A stretch of 55,490 nucleotides of DNA from Rhizobium sp. Q54 (GTDB lineage Bacteria; Pseudomonadota; Alphaproteobacteria; UBA2966; CAIVPW01). The stretch covers positions 1-55,490 of the forward strand of contig CAMDPO010000012.1 of NCBI GenBank assembly GCA_945904955.1, written 5' to 3'. The notes below the pieces were generated by a model. The model did no database searches. It was not told the DNA's origin and worked only from the letters and a program-made list of their open reading frames with translations. The translations under genes and the position numbers were made by a program. Below are positions 45,656 through 54,784 of this stretch, in pieces (positions within the stretch are counted from its first letter, which is position 1; the number at the start of each line of letters is the position of its first letter).

Positions 45656-46464
45656 GCCGGGACGGCGACCGGCTGCACCACCCAAGTGTCGGCGGGCGCG
45701 CGGGGGGGCGCGGCGGCGGCCGCGAAGTCGAGAGTCGCCTTCACCGGCAAGTGGTCGGAGGCCATGCGCGCCAACGGCGACTGATGCACTTCGAGGCGCG
45801 TCAGGCACTTGCGCGGCGCCACCCAGACGCGATCGAAGCCGATGACCGGACGCGTCGCCGGGAACGTCGGCGGATTGGGATGCACGCCCCACGCGCCCAT
45901 GAACAAGGAGTGCGAGCAACCGACCGGCAGCCACTCGTTGAGGTCGCCGGCCAGCACCAGCATGCCGTCCTGTGGCGCGCACAGTTGCGACGTCAGACGC
46001 TCGGCCTGGCGCTTGCGCGCGGCGGGCCACAGCGCGAGGTGCGTGTTGGCGACGCGGATGGGCAAACCGTCGATGTCGAAGTCGGCGACCATCATGCCGC
46101 GCTGCTCGAACTCGTCGGCGCCGCGACCGATGTCGTGACGCTCGACTGCCTTGGCGGTCAGCTTGGTCAGGATGAGGTTGCCGTGATAGCCGCGCCGGCC
46201 CGAGCGGGTCGGATGAATGTGCGCGGTCGCGCCGAGCTCGGACTCGAGGTCGGACACGCTGAACGAGCAGCCCTCGAACTTGCGCGCGTCGAATTCCTGG
46301 ATGCAGAGGATGTCGGCGTCGATCTCGCGGAGCACGGACAGAATCCGGGCGGGATCGCGGCGACCGTCGTTTCCGACGAACTTATGGATGTTGTAGGTTG
46401 CGAGACGCAAAGGCCGTTTCAAAACCTCCGTCTCCCCCGTGCCGCGAAAAAACACTCGTACCAA
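45652..46464 (-). CDS. Endonuclease/exonuclease/phosphatase (EEP) family protein
   Basis: Up to 270 residues. The EEP-fold motifs are LRLATYNIHKFVG, ILCIQEFDARKF with the metal Glu, VANTHLALWP, VLAGDLNEW and the terminal MASDHLPVKATLDF with the catalytic Asp-His. There is no signal peptide. The frame has no ATG: starts at TTG 46464, GTG 46455 or TTG 46422 are all possible, the last preceded by GGAGACGGAGG. Substrates of the family range from DNA to phospholipids; here it is unknown. Confidence 0.85.
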   Translation of the reverse strand: MVRVFFRGTGETEVLKRPLRLATYNIHKFVGNDGRRDPARILSVLREIDADILCIQEFDARKFEGCSFSVSDLESELGATAHIHPTRSGRRGYHGNLILTKLTAKAVERHDIGRGADEFEQRGMMVADFDIDGLPIRVANTHLALWPAARKRQAERLTSQLCAPQDGMLVLAGDLNEWLPVGCSHSLFMGAWGVHPNPPTFPATRPVIGFDRVWVAPRKCLTRLEVHQSPLARMASDHLPVKATLDFAAAAAPPRAPADTWVVQPVAVPA

Positions 46465-46500
46465 GCTCCCCTTCGTTCCTCTCCTAAGAGATTAGGGGGC

Positions 46501-46983
46501 CTATCCCGATCGTGCCAGTGTCGTCGTGTGTCGCCGGTGGGGCCGGAACAGACTCTTGATCAGTTCCCACACCATCCAGCCGAGCACCATGCCGGCTGCG
46601 GCATAGGACAAGCTCACAACATCCAGCGGCAACGCGGGCTGGTAGTCCCTTAATGTGCCCCCTGCTACGCCGAAATCAAGATGCCAAAGGAACTTCCACG
46701 GCAGTTCCCACGGCCCCGCTGAAGCCAGCGTGCTGGTCGCCTGCGCGAGTTCGGTGACGCGTTCCTGCTGCGGGGTCGCCAACGCTGCGCGCGCAGCGGT
46801 GTTGAGTCCGGGCAGGTCGCCGTCGATGGTCTGGCGGAACGCAATCTGCGCCTCCGCGAGATGACCGCCGAGGCGCTGGCGATACTGCTGGATGAACTCG
46901 AGCAGCTGCGACGCGGCCAAGGCGAAGCTCGCGGCGAAGAGCGTCGAGACGAGCGAGTCGAGTTTGCGTCCCAGCCACTTCAT
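46501..46983 (-). CDS. DUF2937 family membrane protein
   Basis: 160 residues. The family-like start SQLLEFIQQYRQRLGGHLAEA lies after a short hydrophobic segment. A second membrane helix is near the C-terminus (LSYAAAGMVLGWMVWELI). A helical, likely periplasmic or cytoplasmic, domain sits between them. The function is unknown. It is 25 bp downstream of the PtrB gene on the same strand and probably co-transcribed with it. Confidence 0.75.
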   Translation of the reverse strand: MKWLGRKLDSLVSTLFAASFALAASQLLEFIQQYRQRLGGHLAEAQIAFRQTIDGDLPGLNTAARAALATPQQERVTELAQATSTLASAGPWELPWKFLWHLDFGVAGGTLRDYQPALPLDVVSLSYAAAGMVLGWMVWELIKSLFRPHRRHTTTLARSG

Positions 46984-47008
46984 GTCGTCGTCGCCGAGCC
47001 CCCTCGGA

Positions 47009-49159
47009 TCACGCGGCCTTCTTGCGTTTCGCCTTCTGCGGCACGCGCACCAGAGACAGGCGCTCGAAGACCATGAGCAGGAACGCGTAGTTGAGCGCGA
47101 TCTCCTCCAGCTTAGTGAACCTGCCGGCGGCGCCAGCGTGACCGGCTGCCATGTTGGTCTTCAACAGCAACAGATTCGCGTCGGTCTTCTTCTCGCGCAG
47201 CTTGGCAACCCACTTGGCCGGCTCCCAATAGGTGACGCGCGGATCCGCCAGGCCGGCGGTGACGATGATGTTCGGGTAGGCCTTGGCGGCGACGTTGTCG
47301 TAGGGCGAGTAGCCAAGGATCGTCCGGTAGGCGTCGGCGTCGGTGATGGGGTTGCCCCACTCCGGCCACTCGGGCGGCGTCAGCGGCAGCGTTCCGTCCG
47401 TCATGGTGTTGAGCACGTCGACGAACGGCACTTCCGCGACGGCCGCCTTGAACAAGTCGGGACGCTGGTTGAGGACGGCGCCGACCAGCAGGCCGCCGGC
47501 GCTGCCGCCCCAAGCGGCGATGCTGCCCTGGGAGGTGTAGCGCTTGGCGATGAGGTGCTCGGCTGCGGCGATGAAGTCGCGGAACGTATTCGGCTTCTTG
47601 GTGAGGCGTCCCTCGCGATACCAGCGATAGCCGCGCTCGGTGCCGCCGCGAATGTGCGCGACGCAGAAGACGAAGCCGCGGTCCACCAAGCAGAAGCGAT
47701 TGGGGATGAAGCCCGACGGCATCGACGCGCCGTAGGCGCCGTAGCCGTACAGCACGAGCGGCGCGCTGCCGTCGATGGCCAAGTCGCGGCGATGCAACAC
47801 GGTGATCGGCACCATCTCGCCATCGACGCTCGGTGCCATGAGACGGCGTGAGACGTACTGCTTGGGATCGTGGCCGGAAGGCACGACCTGGCGCTTGCGC
47901 AGGGTGCGGGCGCGCGTCTCCATGTCGTAGTCGTAGACCTCGGGCGGCGTGGTCGGCGACGAGTAGGAGAAGCGCAGATTGGTCGTCTCGTACTCGTAGC
48001 CCGGCAGCACGCCGAGGTCGTAGGCCTCTTCCTCGAAGGCGATGGTGTGCTCAGCGCCGTCTGCCAGACGGCGGACGACGATGCGCGGCAGGCCATCGAC
48101 GCGCTCCAAGCGCGCCAGGAATTGCGCGGTCATGCGCATGCCGAGCAGCAACGTGCCGGTCTTGTGCGGAATGAGCGGCTCCCAGGTGGCGCGCTCGGCG
48201 GCGTCGACCGGCGCCACGTCGATCTTGAAGTCCTCGGCGCCATCGGCGTTGTTCTGGATGTAGAAGCGGCCGCCGTTGTGGGTGGCGTGGTACTCGATGC
48301 CCGGCGTGCGCTTGGCGAGGACGCGCGGCGGCTTCGTCGGTTCGTCGGCGTCGATCACCCAGAACTCGGTCGTGACGTGGTCGTGGCTGTTGATGACGAT
48401 GAAGCGGCGGCTTTCGGTCTTGCCGAGGCCGACAAAGAAGCCCGCGTCCTTCTCGTCGTAGACCAGCACGTCCTTCGACGTCTTCTGGCCGACGCGGTGG
48501 CGATAGATGCGGCTCGGACGATGGTTGTCGTCGAGCACGCAGTAGAACAGCGTGCTCGAATCGTTGGCCCACTCGATGGAGCCGTCGCTGTTGGTGATGG
48601 CCTGGTCGACGATCTTGCCGGTAGCGATATCGCGCACGACGATGGTGTGCGTCTCGGAGCCCTTCTCGTCGGCGGAATACGCCAGCAGCTTGTGATCGGG
48701 GCTGTGCTCGACCGCGGAGACGCGGAAGAATGGCTTGCCCTCGGCGAGACGGTTGACGTCGAGGATGATTTCCTCGGTCTGGGTCCAGCTGAACGCCGGG
48801 GCCCCGTGCTCATCGACGATGCGGCGGTTGCGGCAGAAGATCGGGTGCTGCGAGTTGGTCTCGAAGCGCTGGTAGTACTCGAAGGGTCCGTCCTTGGCCG
48901 GCACCGAGGAGTCGTCGCGCTTGATGCGGCCCTTCATCTCCTCGACCAGGGCGGCCATCACCGGCTCGGCGCCCTTCATGATGTGCGCCGTGTAGGCGTT
49001 CTCGGCCTCCAGGTACTTGCGGATCTCGGGCTTCAGCACCTCCGGCTTCTGCATCAGCTGCTGCCAGTTCTCGTCGCGCAGCCAGGCATAGGCGTCGTTG
49101 CGCTGGTGTCCGTGCAGCGTCGTAGCGTGGGAGCGTTGCGCGGCCTTGGGCGGGTGCAT
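47009..49159 (-). CDS. ptrB: Oligopeptidase B (protease II, S9 family)
   Basis: 716 residues from ATG 49159, where the sequence aligns with the known PtrB start (PPKAAQRSHATTLHG); a GTG three codons earlier is an alternative. The N-terminal part is the beta-propeller (WLRDENWQ through YYQRFETN and onward). The C-terminal hydrolase domain has GYGAYGASMPSGF, HIRGGTERGYRWYREG, the catalytic Ser near residue 555 in AAWGGSAGGLLVG, and the His in MAAGHAGAAGRF. It cuts peptides after basic residues in the cytoplasm. Confidence 0.95.
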   Translation of the reverse strand: MHPPKAAQRSHATTLHGHQRNDAYAWLRDENWQQLMQKPEVLKPEIRKYLEAENAYTAHIMKGAEPVMAALVEEMKGRIKRDDSSVPAKDGPFEYYQRFETNSQHPIFCRNRRIVDEHGAPAFSWTQTEEIILDVNRLAEGKPFFRVSAVEHSPDHKLLAYSADEKGSETHTIVVRDIATGKIVDQAITNSDGSIEWANDSSTLFYCVLDDNHRPSRIYRHRVGQKTSKDVLVYDEKDAGFFVGLGKTESRRFIVINSHDHVTTEFWVIDADEPTKPPRVLAKRTPGIEYHATHNGGRFYIQNNADGAEDFKIDVAPVDAAERATWEPLIPHKTGTLLLGMRMTAQFLARLERVDGLPRIVVRRLADGAEHTIAFEEEAYDLGVLPGYEYETTNLRFSYSSPTTPPEVYDYDMETRARTLRKRQVVPSGHDPKQYVSRRLMAPSVDGEMVPITVLHRRDLAIDGSAPLVLYGYGAYGASMPSGFIPNRFCLVDRGFVFCVAHIRGGTERGYRWYREGRLTKKPNTFRDFIAAAEHLIAKRYTSQGSIAAWGGSAGGLLVGAVLNQRPDLFKAAVAEVPFVDVLNTMTDGTLPLTPPEWPEWGNPITDADAYRTILGYSPYDNVAAKAYPNIIVTAGLADPRVTYWEPAKWVAKLREKKTDANLLLLKTNMAAGHAGAAGRFTKLEEIALNYAFLLMVFERLSLVRVPQKAKRKKAA

Positions 49160-49168
49160 GAGTCTCAC

Positions 49169-49473
49169 GACTGTTGTTCTGGGGAGCGCGTAGGGACGTA
49201 CAGGTCCTATGGGGCCCGGCGGCCTGTCAACTTCTCCGCACCGAGTTTTTCGCAGTTTTCACCGAAAGGAACGGTGATCTACGGGTAGTGAGACGGCGGT
49301 CGCATTGCAGGGGGGGTATTCCTCGGGTTGGGTCGCTGGCTTATTATACGTATTGTGTCGCAAATGTCAATACGTTTTGTGTGGCGGGGGCGCAGAGGCG
49401 ACGGCCACGCATAGGCCATAGGACTGTGGCCAACCTTAGGCACCGGGCGCCGCGGGGTGCGGATCGGGCCCGG
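49169..49473. other. Gene-free stretch upstream of ptrB
   Basis: No coding frame is convincing here. It contains a short AT-rich island around 49340-49380, unusual in this GC-rich window, with the inverted repeat described separately. It is probably the promoter region of ptrB. Confidence 0.6.
49348..49375. promoter_or_regulatory. Inverted repeat in AT-rich island, candidate operator
   Basis: Arms ACGTATTG and CAATACGT flank a 12-base spacer. The symmetry and local AT-richness suggest a repressor or activator site. It lies 190 bp upstream of the ptrB ATG. The binding protein is unknown. Confidence 0.4.
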
Positions 49474-49725
49474 CTAAGGGTCCATCTGGTCGGCGACCTC
49501 GGCGATCGCCTCGGCGAGTTGGCGATACTGCTTGGCCTGCAGGGCGTTGCCCGCCTCTTCCTCGCGCTCGGCGAGGAGCTCGATGCGTTGCTGCTCTTGC
49601 TTGGCTGCCAGGTCGAGCAGCTTGCGTTTGGTGATGCTGGGGGCAATGCGGGCGTGGCGCTTGCGCTGCGCCTCGGCGAGGGCGCGCAGGCGGTTCTGCA
49701 GGGCGAGGAGGAAGTCGTCGGTCAT
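49474..49725 (-). CDS. Small coiled-coil protein, 83 residues, function unknown
   Basis: From ATG 49725. It is wholly helical and charged: LLALQNRLRALAEAQRKRHA, then LLDLAAKQEQQRIELLAERE and AKQYRQLAEAIAEVADQMDP. It has no Cys, no signal and no membrane segment. Regular heptads and normal composition support a real gene. The family is not recognised. It is divergent from the ABC exporter gene, with a dispersed repeat in between. Confidence 0.6.
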   Translation of the reverse strand: MTDDFLLALQNRLRALAEAQRKRHARIAPSITKRKLLDLAAKQEQQRIELLAEREEEAGNALQAKQYRQLAEAIAEVADQMDP

Positions 49726-49737
49726 GGAAGTGTACGG

Positions 49738-49800
49738 AGCGCGCTGCGCGCGCGAGTCTTTCTGCCCCTCACCCTACCCTCCCCCCGTGCCGGGGGAGGG
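49738..49800 (-). repeat. Dispersed intergenic repeat, copy C (partial, reversed)
   Basis: Read on the minus strand, it carries the GGGTGAGGGG core, a near match to the following AAGAC and the alternating GC run seen in copies A and B. It is preceded by a 9-bp stem (CCCTCCCCC/GGGGGAGGG, 49777-49800) that differs from them. It lies between two divergent genes. Confidence 0.65.
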
Positions 49801-49860
49801 GATCAATTGCGGCCGCTCAAGCGCGCTGGGCGCGAGTGGTAAGGTGCCGCCGGGGGATTG

Positions 49861-52071
49861 ATGACCGTGCAGTCTGACGCGGCGGCGGCGCGGGCGATGT
49901 CCGTGGGGGCGGCGGTGCGCCACATGGGGGCGTACGTGCGGCCGTATCGCGGGCGCGTGTTGCTGCTGGTGGGCACGCTGCTCATCGAGGTCGCCTACGA
50001 CACCTCGCTGCTGCTCAGCCTGCGGTTCCTGATCGATCGCGCCATCGTGCCGCAGAACGGGGACCTGCTGGTGCTGGTTGGGGCGGCGCTGACGGGTGGC
50101 TTCCTGCTGACGGTGCTCGTGCAGCTTCTGCGCGACTACCATTATGCCGCGCTGACGTCGCGGGTGCTGCGCGATCTGCGCGTGGCGATGTTCCGCCACC
50201 TGCAGCGCGTGCCGCTCGCCTTCTACGCGCGCACGGGCACCGGCGACCTGGTGGCGCGTTTCTCGACCGACCTCGCCGCCATCGAGAGTGCATTCGTCAA
50301 CGGCGCCTTCGGCGCGTTGCTATCCGTGCTGAACATCGTCGCAGGCGGGGCCGCGCTGATCTATCTGGACTGGCGCTTGGCCGCGGTCGCGCTCGGCGGC
50401 ATCCCGCTCGTGATGCTCGGTCCGCGCATCTTTGGCGGCCGCGCGGTCGGCATCGGCGCGGCCGCACGCGGGCAGCAGGCACAGCTGGTCAATCTCGTGC
50501 AGGAGAACGTCGGCGCGCAGCCGTTCGTGCGCGCGTTCGATCTCGGCGAGGCGGTGGCGGGGCGTTTCGTCGCGCAGGCCGATGTGCTGCGCGGCTTCGT
50601 GGCACGCTTCAACTTCCTGAGCAACCTGACCGAACGCAGTCCCAACATCGCCATGGCGGCCCTTACCCTGGTGGTGCTGTCGTTTGGCGCGTTCCTGGCG
50701 TTCACGGGCAGCCTCTCGGTCGGCGCATTGGCCGCGGCGTTCGCGCTGTTCGGCCATGTCAGCAACGGCGTGCGCCGGGTCACCCTGATCGCGCCGACGG
50801 TGCTACGCGCCACCGGCGCAATGCAGCGCGTCCAAGCGGTGCTCGACGAGCCGGCCGCGACCGAGGCCGCTGCGGCCCCGGCGCTGCCGCGCCTCGACGG
50901 CGAGATTGCCTTCCGGAACGTCAGCTTCGGCTACTCCCCAGAACGCAAGGTGCTGGACCAAGTCTCGTTCACCATCGGCGCCGGCGAGCGCGTCGCCATC
51001 GTCGGACCGAGCGGCTGTGGCAAGAGCACTGTGCTCGACCTGCTCCTGCGGCTGCACGACCCGGCGCAGGGGCAGGTGCTGATCGACGGTATCGACCTCG
51101 GCGAAGCCAAGCGCGCGTCGTGGTATGCGCAGATCGGCACCGTGTTTCAGGACAGCTACCTGTTCGACGGCACCATCGCCGACAACATCCGCATCGCGCG
51201 GCCGAGTGCGAGCGACGAAGAGATCGTGGCCGCGGCGCGCGACGCCGACCTGCACACGTTCGTCACCCGCGAGCTGCCGCTTGGCTACGCCACGCGCGTC
51301 GGCGAGCGAGGCAGCAACCTGTCCGGCGGTCAGCGTCAGCGCGTCGCCATCGCGCGCGCCCTGCTGCGCGATCCGGCCGTGCTGTTTCTGGACGAGGCGA
51401 CCTCGGCGCTGGACCCGGAGACCGAAGCGGCGATCAACCAGACCATGGACCGTGTCGCCGACGGGCGCACGGTGATTGCCGTCACCCATCGGTTGGCGAC
51501 CATCACCGAGTTCGACCGCGTGTTGGTGCTGTCCGCGGGACGACTTGTCGAGCAGGGCACGTTCCAGGAGCTCGCGGCGGCCGAGGGTCTGTTTGCGCAC
51601 ATGTGGGCCAAGCAGAGCGGCCTGTCGATTTCGTCGGACCAGGCGCGGGTGCGCGCCGACTGGTTGCGGCGCATCGACCTATTCCATGCCTGCTCGGCGT
51701 CGAAGCTCGAAGAGCTGGCGGACGCGTTCCAGACCGAGCGCGTCGGCGAAGGCCGTCGCATCATCGCCCAGGGCGAGGTCGGCGACCGCTTCTACATCCT
51801 GGTGCACGGCAAGTTGGACGTGCTCGTTCAGGACGCCACCGATGCGGCGCCGCGCCGTATCGGCGTGCTGGTGGACGGCGACCATTTCGGCGAGGTGGCG
51901 CTGCTGGAGCACGTGCCGCGTGTCGCCACCGTCCGCAGCACGACGCCGTGCATCCTGTTGTCGCTGCACAAGGAGCGCTTCGAGGCGCTGCTGGCACAAT
52001 CGCCGGGGCTGGCAGATTCTATGTTGGCCACGCACCGCGCGCGGGCGGCCGGACCACGGACGGCGGCGTAG
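49861..52071 (+). CDS. ABC exporter (membrane plus ATPase) fused to a cyclic-nucleotide-binding domain
   Basis: 736 residues from ATG 49861. The six-helix exporter domain spans about 20-310 (GTGDLVARFSTDLAAIESAF marks the family). The ATPase domain (about 345-580) has Walker A GPSGCGKST, Q-loop GTVFQDSYLF, signature NLSGGQRQRVAIA, Walker B VLFLDEATSALDP and H-loop TVIAVTHRLATI. Residues of about 600-725 form a CNB domain (GDRFYILVHGKLDVLVQ, then HFGEVALLEHVPRVATVRS). The transported molecule is unknown; the fusion suggests cAMP/cGMP control of export. A small broken membrane gene follows 14 bp later. Confidence 0.92.
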   Translation: MTVQSDAAAARAMSVGAAVRHMGAYVRPYRGRVLLLVGTLLIEVAYDTSLLLSLRFLIDRAIVPQNGDLLVLVGAALTGGFLLTVLVQLLRDYHYAALTSRVLRDLRVAMFRHLQRVPLAFYARTGTGDLVARFSTDLAAIESAFVNGAFGALLSVLNIVAGGAALIYLDWRLAAVALGGIPLVMLGPRIFGGRAVGIGAAARGQQAQLVNLVQENVGAQPFVRAFDLGEAVAGRFVAQADVLRGFVARFNFLSNLTERSPNIAMAALTLVVLSFGAFLAFTGSLSVGALAAAFALFGHVSNGVRRVTLIAPTVLRATGAMQRVQAVLDEPAATEAAAAPALPRLDGEIAFRNVSFGYSPERKVLDQVSFTIGAGERVAIVGPSGCGKSTVLDLLLRLHDPAQGQVLIDGIDLGEAKRASWYAQIGTVFQDSYLFDGTIADNIRIARPSASDEEIVAAARDADLHTFVTRELPLGYATRVGERGSNLSGGQRQRVAIARALLRDPAVLFLDEATSALDPETEAAINQTMDRVADGRTVIAVTHRLATITEFDRVLVLSAGRLVEQGTFQELAAAEGLFAHMWAKQSGLSISSDQARVRADWLRRIDLFHACSASKLEELADAFQTERVGEGRRIIAQGEVGDRFYILVHGKLDVLVQDATDAAPRRIGVLVDGDHFGEVALLEHVPRVATVRSTTPCILLSLHKERFEALLAQSPGLADSMLATHRARAAGPRTAA

Positions 52072-52085
52072 CCGACGGTTTGCCG

Positions 52086-52240
52086 ATGAAATACCTGTTC
52101 TTGCCGATCCACCTTGGCCTGACCGGACTGTTCTTCCTCTGGAAGGGCGTCAACGAGGGAGCGTTCTGGTCGTCGTGCTGGGGACGGTCCTCGTGGGACT
52201 TGTTTGGGCGGCCTGGCGGGCGCATCGCCGCGCCGCCTGA
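52086..52240 (+). pseudogene. Small two-helix membrane protein with apparent one-base deletion
   Basis: From ATG 52086 the frame reads MKYLFLPIHLGLTGLFFLWK then GVNEG, and near 52159 it switches meaning. The next frame over continues SVLVVVLGTVLVGLVWAAWR and ends with a TGA at 52240. Adding one base in the GAGGGAGC stretch joins the two into a plausible protein of about 51 residues with two membrane helices. Either a real frameshift or a sequence error explains this. Confidence 0.5.
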
Positions 52241-52258
52241 CTTGCACGCAATCGCGCG

Positions 52259-53352
52259 CTACTTCTCCGCGGCTTCGGCGAACCACTTTTCGTAGAGGCG
52301 GACGTAGGTGCCGTCCTCGCGCATCTGCAGGAGGGCGTTGTTGACCTGCTTGCGCAGCGGGCTCCCCATGGGGAAGACGATGCCGTAGTCCTCGGCATTG
52401 AAGAGGTCGCCGACCAAGGCGACCTTGTGGCGTCCGCCGTTGGCGGCGAAGTAGCGCAGCACCGGCGAGTCGAACACCACCGCCTCGACCTCGCCGTCGA
52501 TCAATTTCTGGAAGGCGTCCTCGATGCGCGTTACCTCTGCGACGTCGGCGCGCAGGGACCGCAGGGCGGCGGCGGCGGTGCTGCCGACGGTGGTGGCGAC
52601 CAACTTGCCGCGCAGGTCTTCGGGCCCCTGGATGTCGCCCACCACCTGCTGCACGGTCAGGCTGGCGGTGAGATGCGCGGTGTAGAACGCAACGAGGTTC
52701 ACGCCGGCGAAGATCCACACCACCGCGAGGACGCGGGAGAGCCAGTGGTGCGGCATCTCGCCCGCCGAGACGAGGGTGCTGAGGGACCAGAAGGTCGCCT
52801 GGAAGATGCCGGGGAAGTACTTCGGCGACATCGAGCCCTCGGGATCCTGGCGCTCCACGAACCACTCGAGGTGCGCCGGGACCAGGACGAGCAGGAGACC
52901 GGCGCCGACCCACATCAGACCGGTCCAGGAGAAAATTTCGCCCACCAGCTCAAACAACGCAGCGCCGCGCGACGCCGGCCCAGCGGTGCCGCGCACCATG
53001 ATCTCCAGCCCGGCGTTGAGCATGGGCAGCGAGAAGTCGAACTCGGCCTCGCGCGCCGCGGTGATCGAGATGGCCGAGATGCCGACGTCGGCCTTGCCCG
53101 AGCGGACCAGCTCGAGCAGCGCGCGCACGTCGGGCGCGACGACGTATGAAGTATGCAGCTGCAGGCGCGCGCGAGCGCATTCCACAGGTCGATGCTGAAG
53201 CCGCTCAGCTGGTTGGTGTCCTGCTCCACCATAGGCGGCAGGATGCGCGTGGCGACGCGCAGCTCGGTGGGCGCTGGTTGCGCGAGCGCCGGCAAAGCAA
53301 GCAGGACCACGAGCAGGAGCAAGGCGCCCGCCCGCCAAAGCGACTGAAACAC
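52259..53352 (-). pseudogene. Prokaryotic ionotropic glutamate receptor-like channel, frameshifted
   Basis: Two frames must be joined. The first gives a signal peptide (LLLLVVLLALPALA) and the ligand-binding start LRVATRILPPMVEQDTNQLS, then FSIDLWNALA. Near 53165, within a run of alternating C and G, the frame shifts, and the second frame continues TSYVVAPDVRALLELVRSG. The rest holds the channel: a first helix (GLMWVGAGLLLVLVPAHLEW), a pore-like loop (FWSLSTLVSAGEMPHH), a helix ending FYTAHLTASLTV (close to the SYTANLAA gate motif of glutamate receptors) and the second ligand-binding half. The start is probably GTG 53352, with an AGGGGGA site; GTG 53373 is an alternative. Confidence 0.75.
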
Positions 53353-53440
53353 GGCCCCATCCCCCTGCAGCACCGCCGCGCCGCCTTATCAACCACATTT
53401 GGCGGCAGAGCGGAACCTAGGAAGGGGCTGCGCCGGATCG

Positions 53441-54111
53441 CTATCTGATGTCGGAGCGGCGAAAGACGGCGCAGGCGATGGCGGTGGCGACGACCATGTA
53501 GGCCGCCGCAACGGCGAGGCCCGTGAGGACGAACGACGGATCGAGGTTCAGCAGGTCTTGCTCCGTACGATAGAGCTCGGAGACGTAGTACTGCGGGAAG
53601 AGCAGCAGGCCCGGCTTGAGCGCGCCGACCGGAAAGGCGTTCAAGAAGCCGCCGAGAGCGAGGACGAAGATCACGTAGCCGATGCTGAACAGGATCGTCA
53701 TGCCGATGCTGCGCGACAGCAGCGCAAACATCTGAAGACCGCGGCCTGCGGCAGCTGTTAGGCGACCTGAAGGACGAAGAAGCCGACGGCGGCGGTGTAC
53801 CCAAGCGTCGCGACCAGGCCGAGCACCACTAGAATCGTTGTGACTGCAACGCATGCTGCGAACAGCTTGGCCAACGCCACGGCGGTGCGGGCCTTGCCAA
53901 GGGCGAGCACGTTGCGAATAGCGCCGGTCTGGAATTCCGACGCCACGAAGAATCCGACGAACGCGGCGATCCAGAGGCTGAGGAAGGACGACTGATCGGC
54001 GAGCACGGAGACGGCGTTGTCGCCGCGCACGAGCGATTCCTGCAGGAAGTACGCCGACAGCACCTCGACCGTGGCAACCGCCGCGACGCCGAGCAGGACG
54101 ATCGCGAGCAC
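53441..54111 (-). pseudogene. BcrB/lantibiotic-type ABC permease, broken
   Basis: One frame encodes VLAIVLLGVAAVATVEVLSA, then SLWIAAFVGFFVASEFQTGA and stops after FFVLQVA near 53758. The neighbouring frame resumes RGLQMFALLSRSIGMTILFS and ends in AIACAVFRRSDIR. Restoring one base at GCC-TAA (reading GCC-CTA) joins them into a normal six-helix permease end. The N-terminus is cut short, reading into the upstream ATPase gene. It normally pairs with a BcrA-like ATPase for export or resistance. Confidence 0.65.
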
Positions 54112-54112
54112 T

Positions 54113-54761
54113 TGCTGTGGCGGAGCTTGTCGCGGGCGAGCTCGTCGAGCTGGTGGCTGGACACCAGCAACGTGATGCCGCGCTCGCTCGCGAGGCGGCG
54201 CATGAGGTCGCGCATCTCGATGATGCCCATCGGGTCGAGGCCATTGGCGGGCTCGTCGAGGATCAGGAATTCCGGGTCGGCGATCAGGGCGATGGCCAAG
54301 GCGAGGCGCTGCTTCATGCCGAGGGAGAAGTTCCTGGCCGCCTTGCCGCCCGTGTCCGCGAGGCCGACCACCTCGAGAATCCGCCGCGTCGCCGTTTGGT
54401 CGCGCACGCCGGCGACGATGCGCTGGACTTCGAGGTTCTCGACCGCCGTCATGTGCGGGAAGATCGCCGGCGTCTCGATCGACTGGCCGGTGCGCCGCCT
54501 GCCCTCCTGCAGCGCCGCCGTACCGGTGCGGCCGAACAGTTCGATGTCGCCGCGGGTCTGGAATACCAGGCCGGTGATGACGCGCATGAAGGTGGTCTTG
54601 CCGGCGCCGTTGAGGCCGATCAGGCCATAGATCTGACCGCGCCGGATATCGACATCGACGTCCTCGATCGCGAACGCGCTCGCGTAGCGCTTGCTTAGCC
54701 CGCGGGTGCGCAGGATGGCGTCGCCGCTCAAGGGTGTCGCGTCGGCAACACGGGGTGTCAC
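54113..54761 (-). pseudogene. BcrA-type ABC transporter ATPase, C-terminally truncated
   Basis: From GTG 54761 it shows Walker A GLNGAGKTTF, signature NFSLGMKQRLALAIAL, Walker B FLILDEPANGLDP and H-loop LLVSSHQLDELA. Family members continue for about 80 further residues. Here the text instead becomes RDKLRHSK, which looks like a permease N-terminus, and then goes out of frame. A deletion appears to have joined the ATPase to its permease. The upper part is well conserved, so the loss may be recent. Confidence 0.7.
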
Positions 54762-54784
54762 ATCGCTACTGGGAGTGTAGCGGA

